Shown here: one piece after another, positions 34,975 to 46,220 of the stretch
Layout of the letters: the number at the start of each line of letters is the position of its first letter
Position numbering within the stretch: the first letter of the stretch is position 1
Source: Dryocosmus kuriphilus
Taxonomy: Eukaryota > Arthropoda > Insecta > Hymenoptera > Cynipidae
Direction of reading: 5' to 3'
DNA: 64,000 bases
NCBI GenBank assembly: GCA_038277395.1
Contig: CM076191.1
Span: 180,094,552-180,158,551, forward strand
The notes under the pieces: generated by a model
Told to the model about the DNA's origin: nothing
Databases searched by the model: none
The model's input: only the letters and a program-made list of their open reading frames with translations
Program-made: the position numbers and the translations under genes

Positions 34975-35176
34975 TGGAGCTGGGTCAAATGAAGTGCCAT
35001 GAACGTACAGATAAAGATATACAAGAAGTGTAGAATTAAAATACTATTTATAAAGTTATTACCTGGTAGTTTAATTATAATTACATATTTTATGTGACTG
35101 CTAAATTGACTCCGTCTGCCGAACGGACTTAAATAAGAATTAAAATTATTATTGACATAATAATATAAACATAACT

Positions 35177-35482
35177 TTGGAGATTATGACGTCTTCTTTC
35201 TTCGTATATATTGGGGAAACTGGCAGAAGATTAAAAACAAGAATTTACGAACATAAAAGGGATTGCGAAATTGGAAATTTAAATACAGGCTTATCACAAC
35301 ATTCATGGAATTTAAACCATGATTTTGATTTTAATAATATCAAAATTCTAGCTCGAGAAGAAGATATGTTTAAAAGAAGAATTTTAGAATCTATTTATAT
35401 TAAAAAACATTTTAAAATCTCAATAAATCTGAATACAGAAATAAAAAATATAAACCAGATTTACCAGTGCATTCTAAACTAA
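35177..35482 (+). pseudogene. GIY-YIG endonuclease end of PLE1 (partial copy)
   Basis: The frame contains YIGETGRRLKTRIYEHKRD, the YIG half of the GIY-YIG nuclease with the catalytic Arg, and continues to INQIYQCILN and a stop. The RT and the GIY half are absent because the copy is 5'-truncated. Here the residues GET and the downstream LSQHSWN are intact, unlike the long copy. Confidence 0.8.
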
Positions 35483-35948
35483 AAAATTTCATTCAATCTC
35501 ATCAGCTTAATTTGATTTCTCAAGGCTTTGGCGCGCTTTTCATCAGAGGCTTATTATGTTTCTATATAAATTTGTACCTTGGTAATCAGTACACTGTTTA
35601 TCGTCCGATCGTAAGCATCTCTACTTCAAAAATGTAATACTTATAATTTTGGAGTTCCAAAAACATCGGAACTTCAAATATGATTAAAAAATGAAAAAAG
35701 TGTTGACTAAAATGTGATTTTTACAAAAAATTTGTTGAAAAAAACAACATATGGAGGATGAGAAATTTGATAGAACTATTATTGACATTTATTGTTTCTA
35801 CACTAGAGATATTTTAATTTTATATACTACATCGATCAACATTTAAGGTAAACATTTATAATTTATCATTTTTAGAAAAACATTATTAATGTAGCGTTTT
35901 GAAATTTCATTATATTTTTTTGATTATATTTATTCTTATTGTAGATTT

Positions 35949-35979
35949 CTTGAAAAAGACCCGCAGCAGAGGTCGAAAC
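35949..35979 (+). ncRNA. Degenerate hammerhead-like motif, PLE1 partial copy
   Basis: cttgaaaaa stands where CTGATGA would be expected. It is followed by a gacc/ggtc stem (35958-35961 and 35971-35974) and an intact gaaac box. The same motif recurs at 39080-39110. The first box is too diverged for a functional ribozyme to be claimed. Confidence 0.3.
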
Positions 35980-36140
35980 GTTGAAATAGTATGACTTTTA
36001 ATAAATTTTGACTATTTATTCTAAAGATTAATTGTTTTTATTTTATGACCGTAAGACCAACGAAACATTTACATACTATTTAAGTCCAACGGTCGAAGAA
36101 AGAAGACGTCATAACCTCCAAAGTTATGTTTATATTATTA

Positions 36141-39100
36141 TTCAAAGGTCAGTAACGTACTGGAAATATGGGTTACCTCGCTTTCATTTCGGAAAAATAT
36201 AGTAACGTAAGATGTGATATTACAAATTGGATTAAATTCCAAAGACGATTATGTCATCTTAAAGAACAACGTACTTTTCTTATTAAATGTAGGAAAGAAG
36301 CTTTAATTCCAGCTCATATATATAATAATGTCAATAAGATTAACATACAAAAGCTTCATTGTAAAGTAACATCGAAATTCCAAACAACGAAATTAAATTT
36401 TCAAAAGAAAATGTTAAACGATGAAATTAGTAACTTAATTTTTAACATTCATGATTTAGTTCAACACACAAATTACCTACAATATCGCTTAATAAGGAAA
36501 GTAAAAGAACACTCAATAGTTAATTTCTTCAACTCACAAGAATTAGCGTTACATAGTTTAAAATATAAGATTAGAGAAGGTTGTATTAAAAAATTTAAAT
36601 TACTTAAAACTAGGAATTTGGAAAACAATAGAAAAATTAAAGAATTTACAATTAAAAAATGTTTTAAGAATATTTCAAATGTAAAAATCCCAGGTGAAAT
36701 AGCTGAATCCTTAGCTTTGGGAAACAATATTTTGGTGTCCCTTACAATGTCAACAAAATCCCTGTAAATAATATTGTAGCTAACATTGAAAATTGCATCA
36801 AAAACTTAGAAGAAGATGAAAAAAAGTTGAATATTTGAAAAACAGTGACACAAATTATTTTAAATCATAAAAATAACAACATTTTCAAAAACAATAATAA
36901 TATTGCTGACACTGTTAAAAGCTTCCAAACAGATCATAGTGATTTAATTTTTGTTAAAGCGGACAAAAGTAATATTACAATAGGAGCAAATAAAGATGAT
37001 TATAACAAAAGTATTGAAAACATTTTGCAAAATAATATTTTATATAAAAATGTAAAAACTAATCTAATCCCGACAGTGGAAAATAAATGTAACGACATTA
37101 TAAAAAGGTGGGAGAGAAAAACGTATATAAATAACAAGACTGCTTATCATTTGAAAACCTATAGTAGTGTCGTTGCAAAAGCTTATGCGCTCCCAAAAGT
37201 TCACAAACCAGTTCTAAGTTGGAGACTAATTGTTTCAACCATTGGATCACCTACATATAACTTATCAAAATTTCTGTCAAACATTTTAAAACTTATATCA
37301 AGAACAACAGATTCTTATATAAAAAATAGCTGGGAACTAAAAGAAAAAATTAATAAAATCTCTGTACCTCCAACACACACATTAGTATCTTTAGATATTG
37401 TGTCCATGTTTGACAACATACCGTTAGATTTAGGTTTAGATTGTATCGAAGAAAAATTAAACTTAAACAGAAATTTAACAAAAATCTCCACAAATGAAAT
37501 CTTGATAGCGGTTAGAACAGTTTTTAATAACTTGGTTTTTTCATTTAATAAAAAATTTTATAAACAAATTTCTGGCTGCCCAATGGGGTCCCCGTTATCT
37601 ACAATAGTTTCAAATTTGGTTCTTGAAGATATTGAAAAAGCCTTATCCCAATTATCTTTTAAACCTATTTTTTATAAACGGTATGTGGATGATATATTCA
37701 CAATTATACCACATGATAAAATTAATGAAGTTTTAAGCATCTTTAATAGTATCGATGAGTCCATTCAATGCACATTTGAAATAGAAAAGAATAATAGTTT
37801 AAACTTTTTAGATTTAGAAATTATAAAAAATAAAAATGAAAAATTAGTTACAAATTGGTTTAAAAAACCAACTTGGTCTGGACGTTATCTAAATTATGAA
37901 TCTCATCATTTATTTAACCAAAAGATCGGGTTGATAAAAGGCTTGATTGATAGATGCATAAAATTGAGTGATGTAAAATTTAGACAAGAAAATTTAGAAC
38001 AATTAAAAGAAACTTTACAATTGAATAATTATCCGCTTCCGTTAATAGAAAATGTAATTAAAGAACTAATTCACGAAATTTATAACTCCTCTAACATTGA
38101 AAAGAAAAAAAAGAAATATTTAGAACAATTTAAAAAAACTGATTTAAATGTCACTTTGCCTTATATACAAGGACTTTCAGAAAGATTAAAAAGGTCTTTA
38201 AAAAAATTTGATATTAATGTTCATTTCAATAATAATCACAATTTAGATACATTTCTGGCAAATAAAAAAGATTTTGACAATATTGAAAACCAATCAGGAG
38301 TTATTTATCTTATAAAATGCAAAATTTGTGATAAAGTATATATTAGAGAAACTGGCAGGAGATTAAAAACAAGAATTTACGAACGTAAAAGGGATTGCAA
38401 AATTGGAAATTTAAATACAGGCTAATCACAACATTCATGGAATTTAAACCATGATTTTGATTTTAATAATATCAAAATTCTAGCTCGAGAAAAAGATATG
38501 TTTAAAAGAAGAATTTTAGAATCTATTTATATTAAAAAACATTTTAAAATCTCAATAAATCTGAATACAGAAATAAAAAATATAAACCAGATTTACCAGT
38601 GCATTCTAAACTAAAAAATTTCATTCAATCTCATCAGCTTAATTTGATTTCTCAAGGCTTTGGCGCGCTTTTCATCAGAGGCTTATTATGTTTCTATATA
38701 AATTTGTACCTTGGTAATCAGTACACTGTTTATCGTTCGATCGTAAGCATCTCTACTTCAAAAATGTAATACTTATAATTTTGGAGTTCCAAAAACATCG
38801 GAACTTCAAATATGATTAAAAAATGAAAAAAGTGTTGACTAAAATGTGATTTTTACAAAAAATTTGTTGAAAAAACAACATATGGTGGATGAGAAATTTG
38901 ATAGAACTATTATTGACATTTATTGTTTCTACACTAGAGATATTTTAATTTTATATACTACATCGATCAGCATTTAAGGCAAACATTTATAATTTATCAT
39001 TTTTAGAAAAACATTATTAATGTAGCGTTTTGAAATTTTATTATATTTTTTTGATTATATTTATTCTTATTGTAGATTTCTTGTAAAAGACCCGCAGTAG

Positions 39101-39210
39101 AGGTCGAAACGTCGAAATATTATGACTTTTAATAAATTTTTTTGACTATTTATTCTAAAGATTAATTGTTTTTATTATATGATCGTAAGACCAACGAAAC
39201 ATTTACATAC
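36141..39210 (+). mobile_element. Penelope-like element PLE1, long copy
   Basis: Carries the whole coding region (36168-38614) and the 3' untranslated end with the gaaac motif (39080-39110). It ends at 39210, next to the target duplication. It follows the partial copy head to tail. Nearly identical repeats 3.1 kb apart suggest a recent insertion. Confidence 0.8.
36168..38614 (+). pseudogene. PLE1 reverse transcriptase-GIY-YIG protein, two lesions
   Basis: The N-terminal part (36168-36767) is Lys/Asn-rich without catalytic motifs. A frameshift near 36740 and a stop near 36838 precede the main frame from 36845. That frame has the Penelope RT blocks: FVKADKSN, YALPKVHKP, STIGSPTYNLS, SLDIVSMFDNIP, CPMGSPLSTIVSNL and the catalytic YKRYVDDIF, then the thumb (NWFKKPTWSGRYLNYESHH). 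The C-terminal CKICDKVYI segment leads into the GIY-YIG domain, interrupted by TAA at 38423-38425 (TTA in the partial copy), with GET changed to RET. The protein would nick DNA and copy its RNA. This copy is probably inactive. Confidence 0.9.
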
Positions 39211-39360
39211 TATTATTGATATCTTACAAACACAATCGTCTTCAAGCCGTCCAGCAGACTGAATGAATACAGCGAGGAAAACAAGTGATGTATAGTAGGT
39301 TAGTTTATAGATATTGACTCTGGATATATTGACTGGACAAAGAACGGAATGTGATTAGAA

Positions 39361-41704
39361 AAACTTAAAAATCAACTGAGATTTCTTTTAAGATGTAAAA
39401 ATGAAGTTTATATCCCTGCAAACATTCTTAATCAAGATTATAGACATTTTGAATTTATTAATTTACAAAGTAAAAAAGAATTTAACAAAACAATTTTGAA
39501 AAGTCATGTCAACGTGTTAAATCTTAGTATCAAAGATATTAATAGAAACATCACAAAAGTACATAAATATTCCGATACACTTAAAAACTTAATTAAAAAT
39601 GAAATAGAAATAACATTTCCAAATGAATGTAAAACCTTTTTCAACTCTTAAATACAAAGGTTTTCTGATTTCGGTAAGGTATTAATCTTTGCTTCTATAA
39701 AGAAATTTGAATGGCTTAAATTCAGATACTATGGTCAGCGCAAAAACGTTATTAATCCCTTATGGATTATTAACAAAACAAAAACTAGATTCCCGAATAA
39801 TGTGGAGTATTACCTCAGCCTAGGCAAGAACTTTTGTTTACCCTGTGGTAATAAGAGCATTCATTAGAGATGCATTATGTAATACTGAAGTCAATATACA
39901 ACTTATAGATGAAAACAATAGGAATGCATTTAGGTCTGAATTAGCCTTTAATCTACAATGTTATCTTACAGACAAAAAGCACAGTAATTTTAAATCGCAT
40001 TTTACACAACTAGCCATAGAAACCAAAGAATTCTTATCTAAACACAAAAACATTATTCTTACCACAGCCGATAAAGGGAATGTCACCGTTCTTTTAGATA
40101 ATAATGATTATACAAATAAATCCTTAGCTCTTTTAAATGACACTTCTACATACAAACTAATTAATAGAGATCCTACTAGACAAATACAATTACAACGTAA
40201 CAAAATAATTAATGAACTTTTCATTATCGGTTTACTACATACAGACTCCGTTAGAATCTTGAAATGTACCAATGATTTTGCTCCAAAATATTATGGACTC
40301 CCAAAAATTCATAAACCGGGCTGCCCATTACGTCCAGTAACATCATTTATAGGATCACCTATACTTAGCAAAGTCTATTAAAGCGATTTTAGGCAATAAT
40401 CCTCGACATGTTAAAGACAGCTGGAATTTTGTGGAAAAGATTTCTAATTTACAGTCCCTGATGGATACGAATTTTTTAGCCTGGACGTAAAATCACTTTT
40501 CACGAACATTCCACACGATCTCGTTATTGATGCTGTGAAAAACAAATGGAACTTAATCGAATGCCATACTGAATTACCTTATGAGTTTTTTATGCAATTA
40601 TTAAAGTTTTGATTAGAGAATGCATATTGCACTTTTCAAGGAAAAGTTTATAAACAGGTACATGGCGTACCCATGGGTTCACCTATCTCTGCCGCAGTAG
40701 CTGATTTGGTAATGGAATTCTTAGAACATGAAATTCTTTCACAAAATCAAAACTTATCTCCCTTGTTTTTCTATCGGTATGTAGATGACATTTTATCTTG
40801 TCTTCCTCACAATCAAATTGAACCCTTTAAAGACTTGTTTAATGCGTATCATAATAGACTACAGTTTACGATTGAATATGAACATGATAAAAGTATTTCT
40901 TTCTTAGATGTACAGATCTCCAATGTGCATGGTAAAGTTTACACTAATTGGTTCCATAAACCTACTTGGTCTGGCAGATACACCAATTTTTATTCCATTA
41001 CTTATCCTCCGTATAAAACTAGTATTATTAACAGTTTAGTTGACAGAGTCATTAAACTTTCTCATGATTCTTTCCACCAGAAAAATTTAGAAATCGTTTC
41101 TCACACACTTATTACCAAAGGTTTTCCAAAAGAACTTGTCAACAAATTAATAGAACAAAGAGTACACAAAATTCATACGCCTCAGCGTAACACTAACGAC
41201 TTATTAAACAAAGACTTGAATTTAGATCGTTCTATTGCTCTACCGTACAATCCTCAAATGTCTAGAATTCTCCAAAAACTATATAATAAACATGATATTA
41301 AAATCATTTTTAAACCCGTCAAAGATCCCTTCAATTTGTTCAGAACACAAAAATATCCAATTCGGAAATGTAAAACTACTAACGTTATATATAAATTAAC
41401 ATGCTTGGATTGTGAGCAATTTTATATCGGTGAAACTAAACGCTATGTTGATGCAAGACTAAAGGAACACATAAGAGATTGTAATAATAGCAGACTTAAC
41501 ACTGCTCTTGCCAAACATGCAACATTAAACAAACACACTTTTGATCTTGTTAATATCAGTATTTTGGCTAAAGAAGCACATTATTTTAAACGTATGTTTT
41601 TAGAAATGTTTTACATAGTTAAAAATACTAATAATGTTAATTTTAGAACTGACATTGATAACATGAGCATAACTTATAATAGCCTCATTCATGCTACCCA
41701 ATGA
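39361..41704 (+). pseudogene. PLE2 reverse transcriptase-GIY-YIG protein, multiply broken
   Basis: The N-terminal part from about 39361 has a stop near 39648 and frameshifts. 39845-40381 has the RT fingers (TTADKGNVTVLL, YYGLPKIHKPGCPLRPVTSF, IGSP). A frameshift region (40380-40670) still reads SLDVKSLFTNIPHDLV. 40673-41704 holds MGSPISAAVADLVMEF, FYRYVDDILSC (catalytic), NWFHKPTWSGRYTNF and the full GIY-YIG end (VIYKLTCLDCEQFYIGETKR). It is a different lineage from PLE1, judging by limited similarity outside these motifs. Confidence 0.88.
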
Positions 41705-42403
41705 TATATTTTTATTCCTAACGTTCGATTATATTTGCTTATTAATTACACAAAATATTTGAACTTTTACCTATCTCTCTCCTTTTTCCTCTTCTTTTGC
41801 ATCAATATATAGTTCTCACTCCATTAATGACGTCATGCGCAACAATTACACTCTAGGTACTAACGAGTCAATATATATAAACTAACCTACTATAAATCAC
41901 TTGTTTTCCTCGCTGTATTCATTCCGTCTGCTGGACGGCTTGAAGACGATTGTGTTTGTAAGATGTCAATAACAATTTTAATTCTTATTTAAGTCCGTTC
42001 AGCAGACGGAGTCAATTTAGCAGTCACATAAAATATGTAATTATAATTAAACTACCAGGCAATAACTTTATAAATAGTATTTTGATTCTACACTTCTTGT
42101 ATATCTTTATCTGTACGTTCATGGCACTTCATTTGACCCAGCTCCAATTTGTACTGACACTTTCTTCACCCTCACATAACGAGTTTTTTATAAAAACACA
42201 TTACCATTTACATCCTTTAAGTCTCTATGTTTACGACATGTAATTTGTCTCCAGGTTATCTTTGATAATAGAAGAATTTTACTGATGAGTACTGTCGACG
42301 TACAGTCAAAACGTATACTTTTAATGTACTGAGAGGCTCTCAGACATCAACTTTAATAAAAATTTTGACCAGTAATCAACATAATTTCTACATCTTCAAG
42401 ATT

Positions 42404-43148
42404 ACTCGTTACACCCTGGTCAACACGAAAACATCTTATTTAAAAATATTTGATCGTCGACAGATCAGAACAAAGCAATGAAGAGGGGAATCTAATGGCC
42501 GGAAATATGAAATTCGAAAGAGTTAATGAGTTTAAATACCTCAGGACTATTATAACTAGCGGCAATAACATTAAAATGGAAATCAACAGGCGGTTACATG
42601 CTGGCAATGGATACTACTATGCAACAAATACATTACTAAAATCGCGATTGTTATCTAGAAACACCAAAGTAAGAATTTACAAAACGATAATAATGCCGGT
42701 CGTCATGTACGGGTGTGAAACGTGGGCGCTGACGAAAGGAGAGTAGAACAGGTTTAGAGTATTCGAAAATAAAGTACTTTGAAAAATCGGTGGTCCCAAA
42801 AGGGACGAAGAGACTGATGAATTGAGAAAACTGCATAATGATGAGCTACGTGCAATCTACGGGTCAGTAGATATTAATAGAGTAATGAAAGCGCGCAAAT
42901 TATGCTGGGCGTGACATGTTGCAAGAATGGGCAACGAAAGAACAGTGGCGCAAGTTTTGAGAGGGAAACCGACTAGTAAGAGACCTCTAGGCAGACCGAG
43001 AAACAGATGGAAGAAAAACGCAAGGGATGATCTAAAAGAGCTAGGACATGATTATTTAAACTGGATGGAAGATGCACAGGATAGAGATGCGTGGTGGTTC
43101 TGGGTAGCTGAGGCAATGAACTTCCGAGTTCGCAAAGCTACACCATAA
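42404..43148 (+). pseudogene. RTE-like LINE, C-terminal part of the RT protein
   Basis: After the PLE2 edge the frame gives FERVNEFKYLRTIITSG, KVRIYKTIIMPVVMYGCETWAL and GKPTSKRPLGRPRNRWKKNA with the W-rich end AWWFWVAEAMNF. This is the region downstream of the RT palm in RTE-clade LINEs of arthropods. Two stops (near 42746 and 42914) break it. Confidence 0.85.
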
Positions 43149-43198
43149 TAATAGTAATGATAATAATAATAATTATTATTGTTATTATTATATTGAGT

Positions 43199-43557
43199 TG
43201 CTGCCTATGGAAAAAAATATGCAAAACTAAAGCTAAAAAAGCCCCTGACCTAGATGGCAAACAAAATATCATACTTAAATATCTCCCTAAAAAATCATTA
43301 GTCCAGATAACATACATTCAGACCTGGACACTGGACGGCTCAGCAGCTAGCGCGACTGACTGATTATATTAGTTGTAACTTTAATATTAAGCATAGCACG
43401 GCTGCTCTATTTCTTGACATGGAGAAAGCCTTCGATACGTTCTGGCATAAAGGCCTCTTAGTTAAACTAAAAGAGTATAATCTGCCGCAGTACTTAATTA
43501 AAATTTTATCCAGCTATCTCTGTGATAGGTCCTTCATAGTACAAATTAACGATAAAT
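43199..43557 (+). pseudogene. Jockey-like LINE RT fragment
   Basis: Frames read AKKAPDLDGKQNIILKYL (RT block 1), then LTDYISCNFN-like and SISW/LDMEKAFDTFWHKGLL in another frame, up to RSFIVQIND, where a SINE begins. The fragment matches the wording of the RT at 53536 (LTDYISNNFN, MEKAFDTVWHKGL), so it is the same Jockey family. Internally deleted. Confidence 0.75.
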
Positions 43558-43781
43558 CGCCCAGTGACCCCTGAGCAATATGCCCCTCTACATGAAGCAT
43601 CTTCCCCGAAAGATCACTGGCCTCTTTATGAGGGGACCTACAGTTTAACGTGGGTTCCGAACCACGAGAGCCTCGGCAGAAGTACATAGAAGATTCCATT
43701 GGTACCCGGCTCAGGAATAGAACCACAGACCTCTTGCTTAGAAAGCCGACGCGCTACCACCTGAGCCACCGAGGTTCTTTA
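43558..43781 (-). mobile_element. tRNA-derived SINE with ~18-bp target duplication
   Basis: On the minus strand the head has an A-box-like tggctcaggtggtag and a B-box-like tgtggttctattcc spaced as in a tRNA gene, with cggctttctaagcaagag resembling an anticodon arm. A non-tRNA body follows. The flanks are tacaaattaacgataaat (43540-43557) and tacaaaattaactataaat (43782-43800). The SINE interrupts the Jockey RT fragment. Confidence 0.8.
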
Positions 43782-43800
43782 TACAAAATTAACTATAAAT

Positions 43801-44109
43801 TAATATGAGCTTCCTCTGCTCGCATCCTATAGCTAAAGTATCGCCTGCATATAGTATATATATATTCTAGGTTAAGGATAAATATTATTCTTATAACTAA
43901 TTAGATTTTTTACTTATTTTTCTCCAAAAATCCCAAAGATTCACTACTGGCAAAATCTAATCCAATAACAAACACAGTTATATTTCACTAACTAATTTTG
44001 GGTAAAGTCACATAAGATAGGAACCAAAAACAAATGTATCAAAACTATGTAAAACTGAAGTATAACAATAAATATTTTCAAATCAAAGAAGAAAAACATA
44101 ACTGAGATC
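43801..44109. other. No gene seen
   Basis: AT-rich sequence between the SINE and the next Jockey copy, possibly the leader of that copy. Confidence 0.35.
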
Positions 44110-45100
44110 ATCCATAGATTATCAGACTCATCATCAGAAAAAAAAACTAACAAACCCGTATGGTGCTTTCTCTGATGCCAACATGGATGAAGACTCTGAG
44201 ATCACAGAATCAGCTGCTGAAAAAGAGGCAGCACAGAAAAATAATATCAAAGAGTTACCCCCTGCAAAGAGCGATAACAAGGAATCAAAAAAGAAAATGA
44301 GGCTACCACCTATAATCATCGATAAACCCATTGAGGACTATCGCCTACTGATTAACATGATCCATGAGGTCTCCGAAAGTGAAGCTATAATCAAGAAAAA
44401 TTGGAATTTCTCAAGAGCCACCATCTATACTGATACAACATAAGACCACGAGAATATTCAGCAACTCTTCATTAACAAGAAAGTCCCTTTCCACACTTAT
44501 GACAAAAAGGGTGAAAAAAGTTTCAAATAATCATTCGCGGACTTAGACTGTTTGAAACCTCAGATATTAAAAGCAGCCTAGAAGAACAAGGACTGAAGAG
44601 AGACGCAGTAATTCTCATGAAGCAAGACGTTGAAGAAAATTTGAGCAGCCAATTTACCTGGTTACCCTAGGAAAAGAAGCTAAACCAAAGGATGCTTACA
44701 AAATTAAAGTAGTGTACTTCATGAGGATAACATGGAGAAATACATCAATAAGAAAAGAATAACGCAGTGCCCGAGATGCCAGTACTTGGGATATGGGTCA
44801 AGGAATTGTCATGCCGAACCAAGGTGCGTGAAATGTCTTCTACCTCTACTGAATGCTCTAAGTCAGACGGCGAACTGCCTCAATGCTTTAACTGCAAGGG
44901 TACCCATTCAGCCAGCTACACTGGATGCGAATCGTGCAAGCTCCACCTAGACAAAGTTACAAAGATCAGAGAGCAAAGGAAACCTCAACTAGAATGGCGG
45001 AATATTGAAAAGCGCCAATTTGATGCCACTCAACTCAGCAACTTCCCGAGCTACTCAAGTAACAAAAGATCATCCAACCGAGCTGTCAAACTTCCAAGGA
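44110..45100 (+). pseudogene. Jockey ORF1 (Gag-like, zinc knuckles)
   Basis: An Asp/Glu-rich start (44183) leads to LPPIIIDKPIEDYRLLINMI, the conserved Jockey-type ORF1 segment. Broken frames lead to the CCHC knuckles CPRCQYLGYGSRNC and CFNCKGTHSASYTGC. A Pro-rich tail follows (RIPSWPARRPSQGQQQIPKK). Frameshifts near 44170, 44443, 44530 and 44850 split it. The protein would bind the element RNA. Confidence 0.8.
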
Positions 45101-45159
45101 TCCCCTCCTGGCCAGCCAGAAGACCTTCTCAAGGACAACAGCAAATACCAAAAAAGAAC

Positions 45160-46220
45160 ATTTCCCGAAAAGACTTGAACTCAATTTTTAAATTAGGTAA
45201 TAAAATAATTGCGGCCGGAGACCTAAATGCCAAACATAACCTCTGGAACTGCTATTATAATAACAAAAACGGAAATATAATATACAATTTTATTGAGAGA
45301 AACCCCTATTCCATAGCATTCCCAGAAGAGTTCACCCTCTACCCTTACAATACCAAAGCCCGACCTAGCATTGTGGACCTAGTACTTATCAAAAACGTTG
45401 CACCCCCTGTCCAGATTGTAGCGCTTGATGATCCCAACTCTGATCACAAGCCTCTTCTCTTCATAATCAATGATAAATTAACTAACGTAACACTCCCTCA
45501 TCTCCCACAATTTCTCAATTACAATAAGGCTGACTGGAAAAAATTCAAAGAACACATCAACACCAGTTTGCTCATTAATCGTCAAATAAATGACATCCAA
45601 GCAATTGACAACTGTATCATAAAACTAACTGAAATAATCCAAGAAGCATCTAAAAATAGCATTCCACTTACATTCTTTTCAGCATATAAGTAGGAATTCC
45701 CCGATAACATTTTGTAACAAATTAAAAACAAAAATCATCTCCGAACAATTCCTCAAAAACTTAGTAATAAACATTTAAGCCCTGTTATCAATGAAGCCTG
45801 TAGGCAAATAGCTCAGGCAATCACAGATCACAGGAATAACAACTGGCACCACAAGCTCATCACGCTCTAACCTAATGATAACTCACTATGAAAAATGACT
45901 AGAATTCTTAAAGGTTAGAATAAAATATTTATGCCCACCTCTAATAACCCCAAACGGCATAGTTTTTAAAGATAAAGATAATACAGGAAACATTGCTAAC
46001 AACTTTGAAAAAGTTCATCACTTAACTAATACTATGGGCAATGATGAACATGATATTAAAATAAATATGCAATATGAAAACCTATTAAAATCTGAATCTT
46101 GTTTAACGGATTTCAACTTTGTGACCCCTAGTGAAGTTAAAAAGTTCATTAGCAGGAATAAACCCAGAAAAGCCCTTGGCTTCGATGGAATTCAAAATAT
46201 TATCTTAAAATATCTCCTGA
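45160..46220 (+). pseudogene. Jockey ORF2: endonuclease C-terminal part and RT start
   Basis: Joined to the end of ORF1 by a deletion, the frame shows the AP-endonuclease motifs AGDLNAKHNLWNC and NSDHKPLLF with IVDLVLI between. After a degraded stretch it gives the RT entry (VKKFISRNKPRKALGFDGIQ) at about 46125-46190. The N-terminal half of the endonuclease is missing. BEL-II interrupts it at 46221. Confidence 0.82.

Larger units (their letters stand above)
35158..36140 (+). mobile_element. PLE1 partial upstream copy, flanked by 47-bp inverted repeats
   Basis: 35204-36080 is almost identical to 38338-39213, the 3' end of the long PLE1 copy. It is bracketed by 47-bp inverted repeats (35158-35204 and 36094-36140) with one mismatch. 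A partial copy in tandem ahead of a complete one is the usual genomic form of Penelope-like elements. The array is bounded by tattattgaca (35147-35157) and tattattgata (39211-39221), a target duplication in the PLE2 arm. Confidence 0.8.
34029..42403 (+). mobile_element. Penelope-like element PLE2 with ~540-bp inverted arms
   Basis: The right arm (41865-42403, 539 bp) is contiguous. The left arm is its inverse but is broken into 34029-34290, 34975-35157 and 39222-39320 by two later insertions. The coding region (39361-41704) lies between the arms. Boundaries follow from the point where the arms stop matching and the LINE frame resumes. A target duplication longer than one base is not visible. 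Confidence 0.8.
33390..43190 (+). mobile_element. RTE-like LINE split by a Penelope-like element
   Basis: The 5' fragment (33390-34028) and 3' fragment (42404-43148) belong to one non-LTR retrotransposon. Joining the gatc at 34028 to the actcg at 42404 keeps the frame continuous after the RT palm. The 3' end passes directly into an ATA/TAA microsatellite (43146-43190), as is usual for RTE-clade elements. It is 5'-truncated: no endonuclease is visible upstream of 33390. Confidence 0.8.

Noticed and set aside
34256..35033. Gly/Tyr/Ser-rich repeat proteins on opposite strands
   Set aside because: Mirror translations of the two inverted arms of the GGATCC foldback element, with no independent coding evidence.
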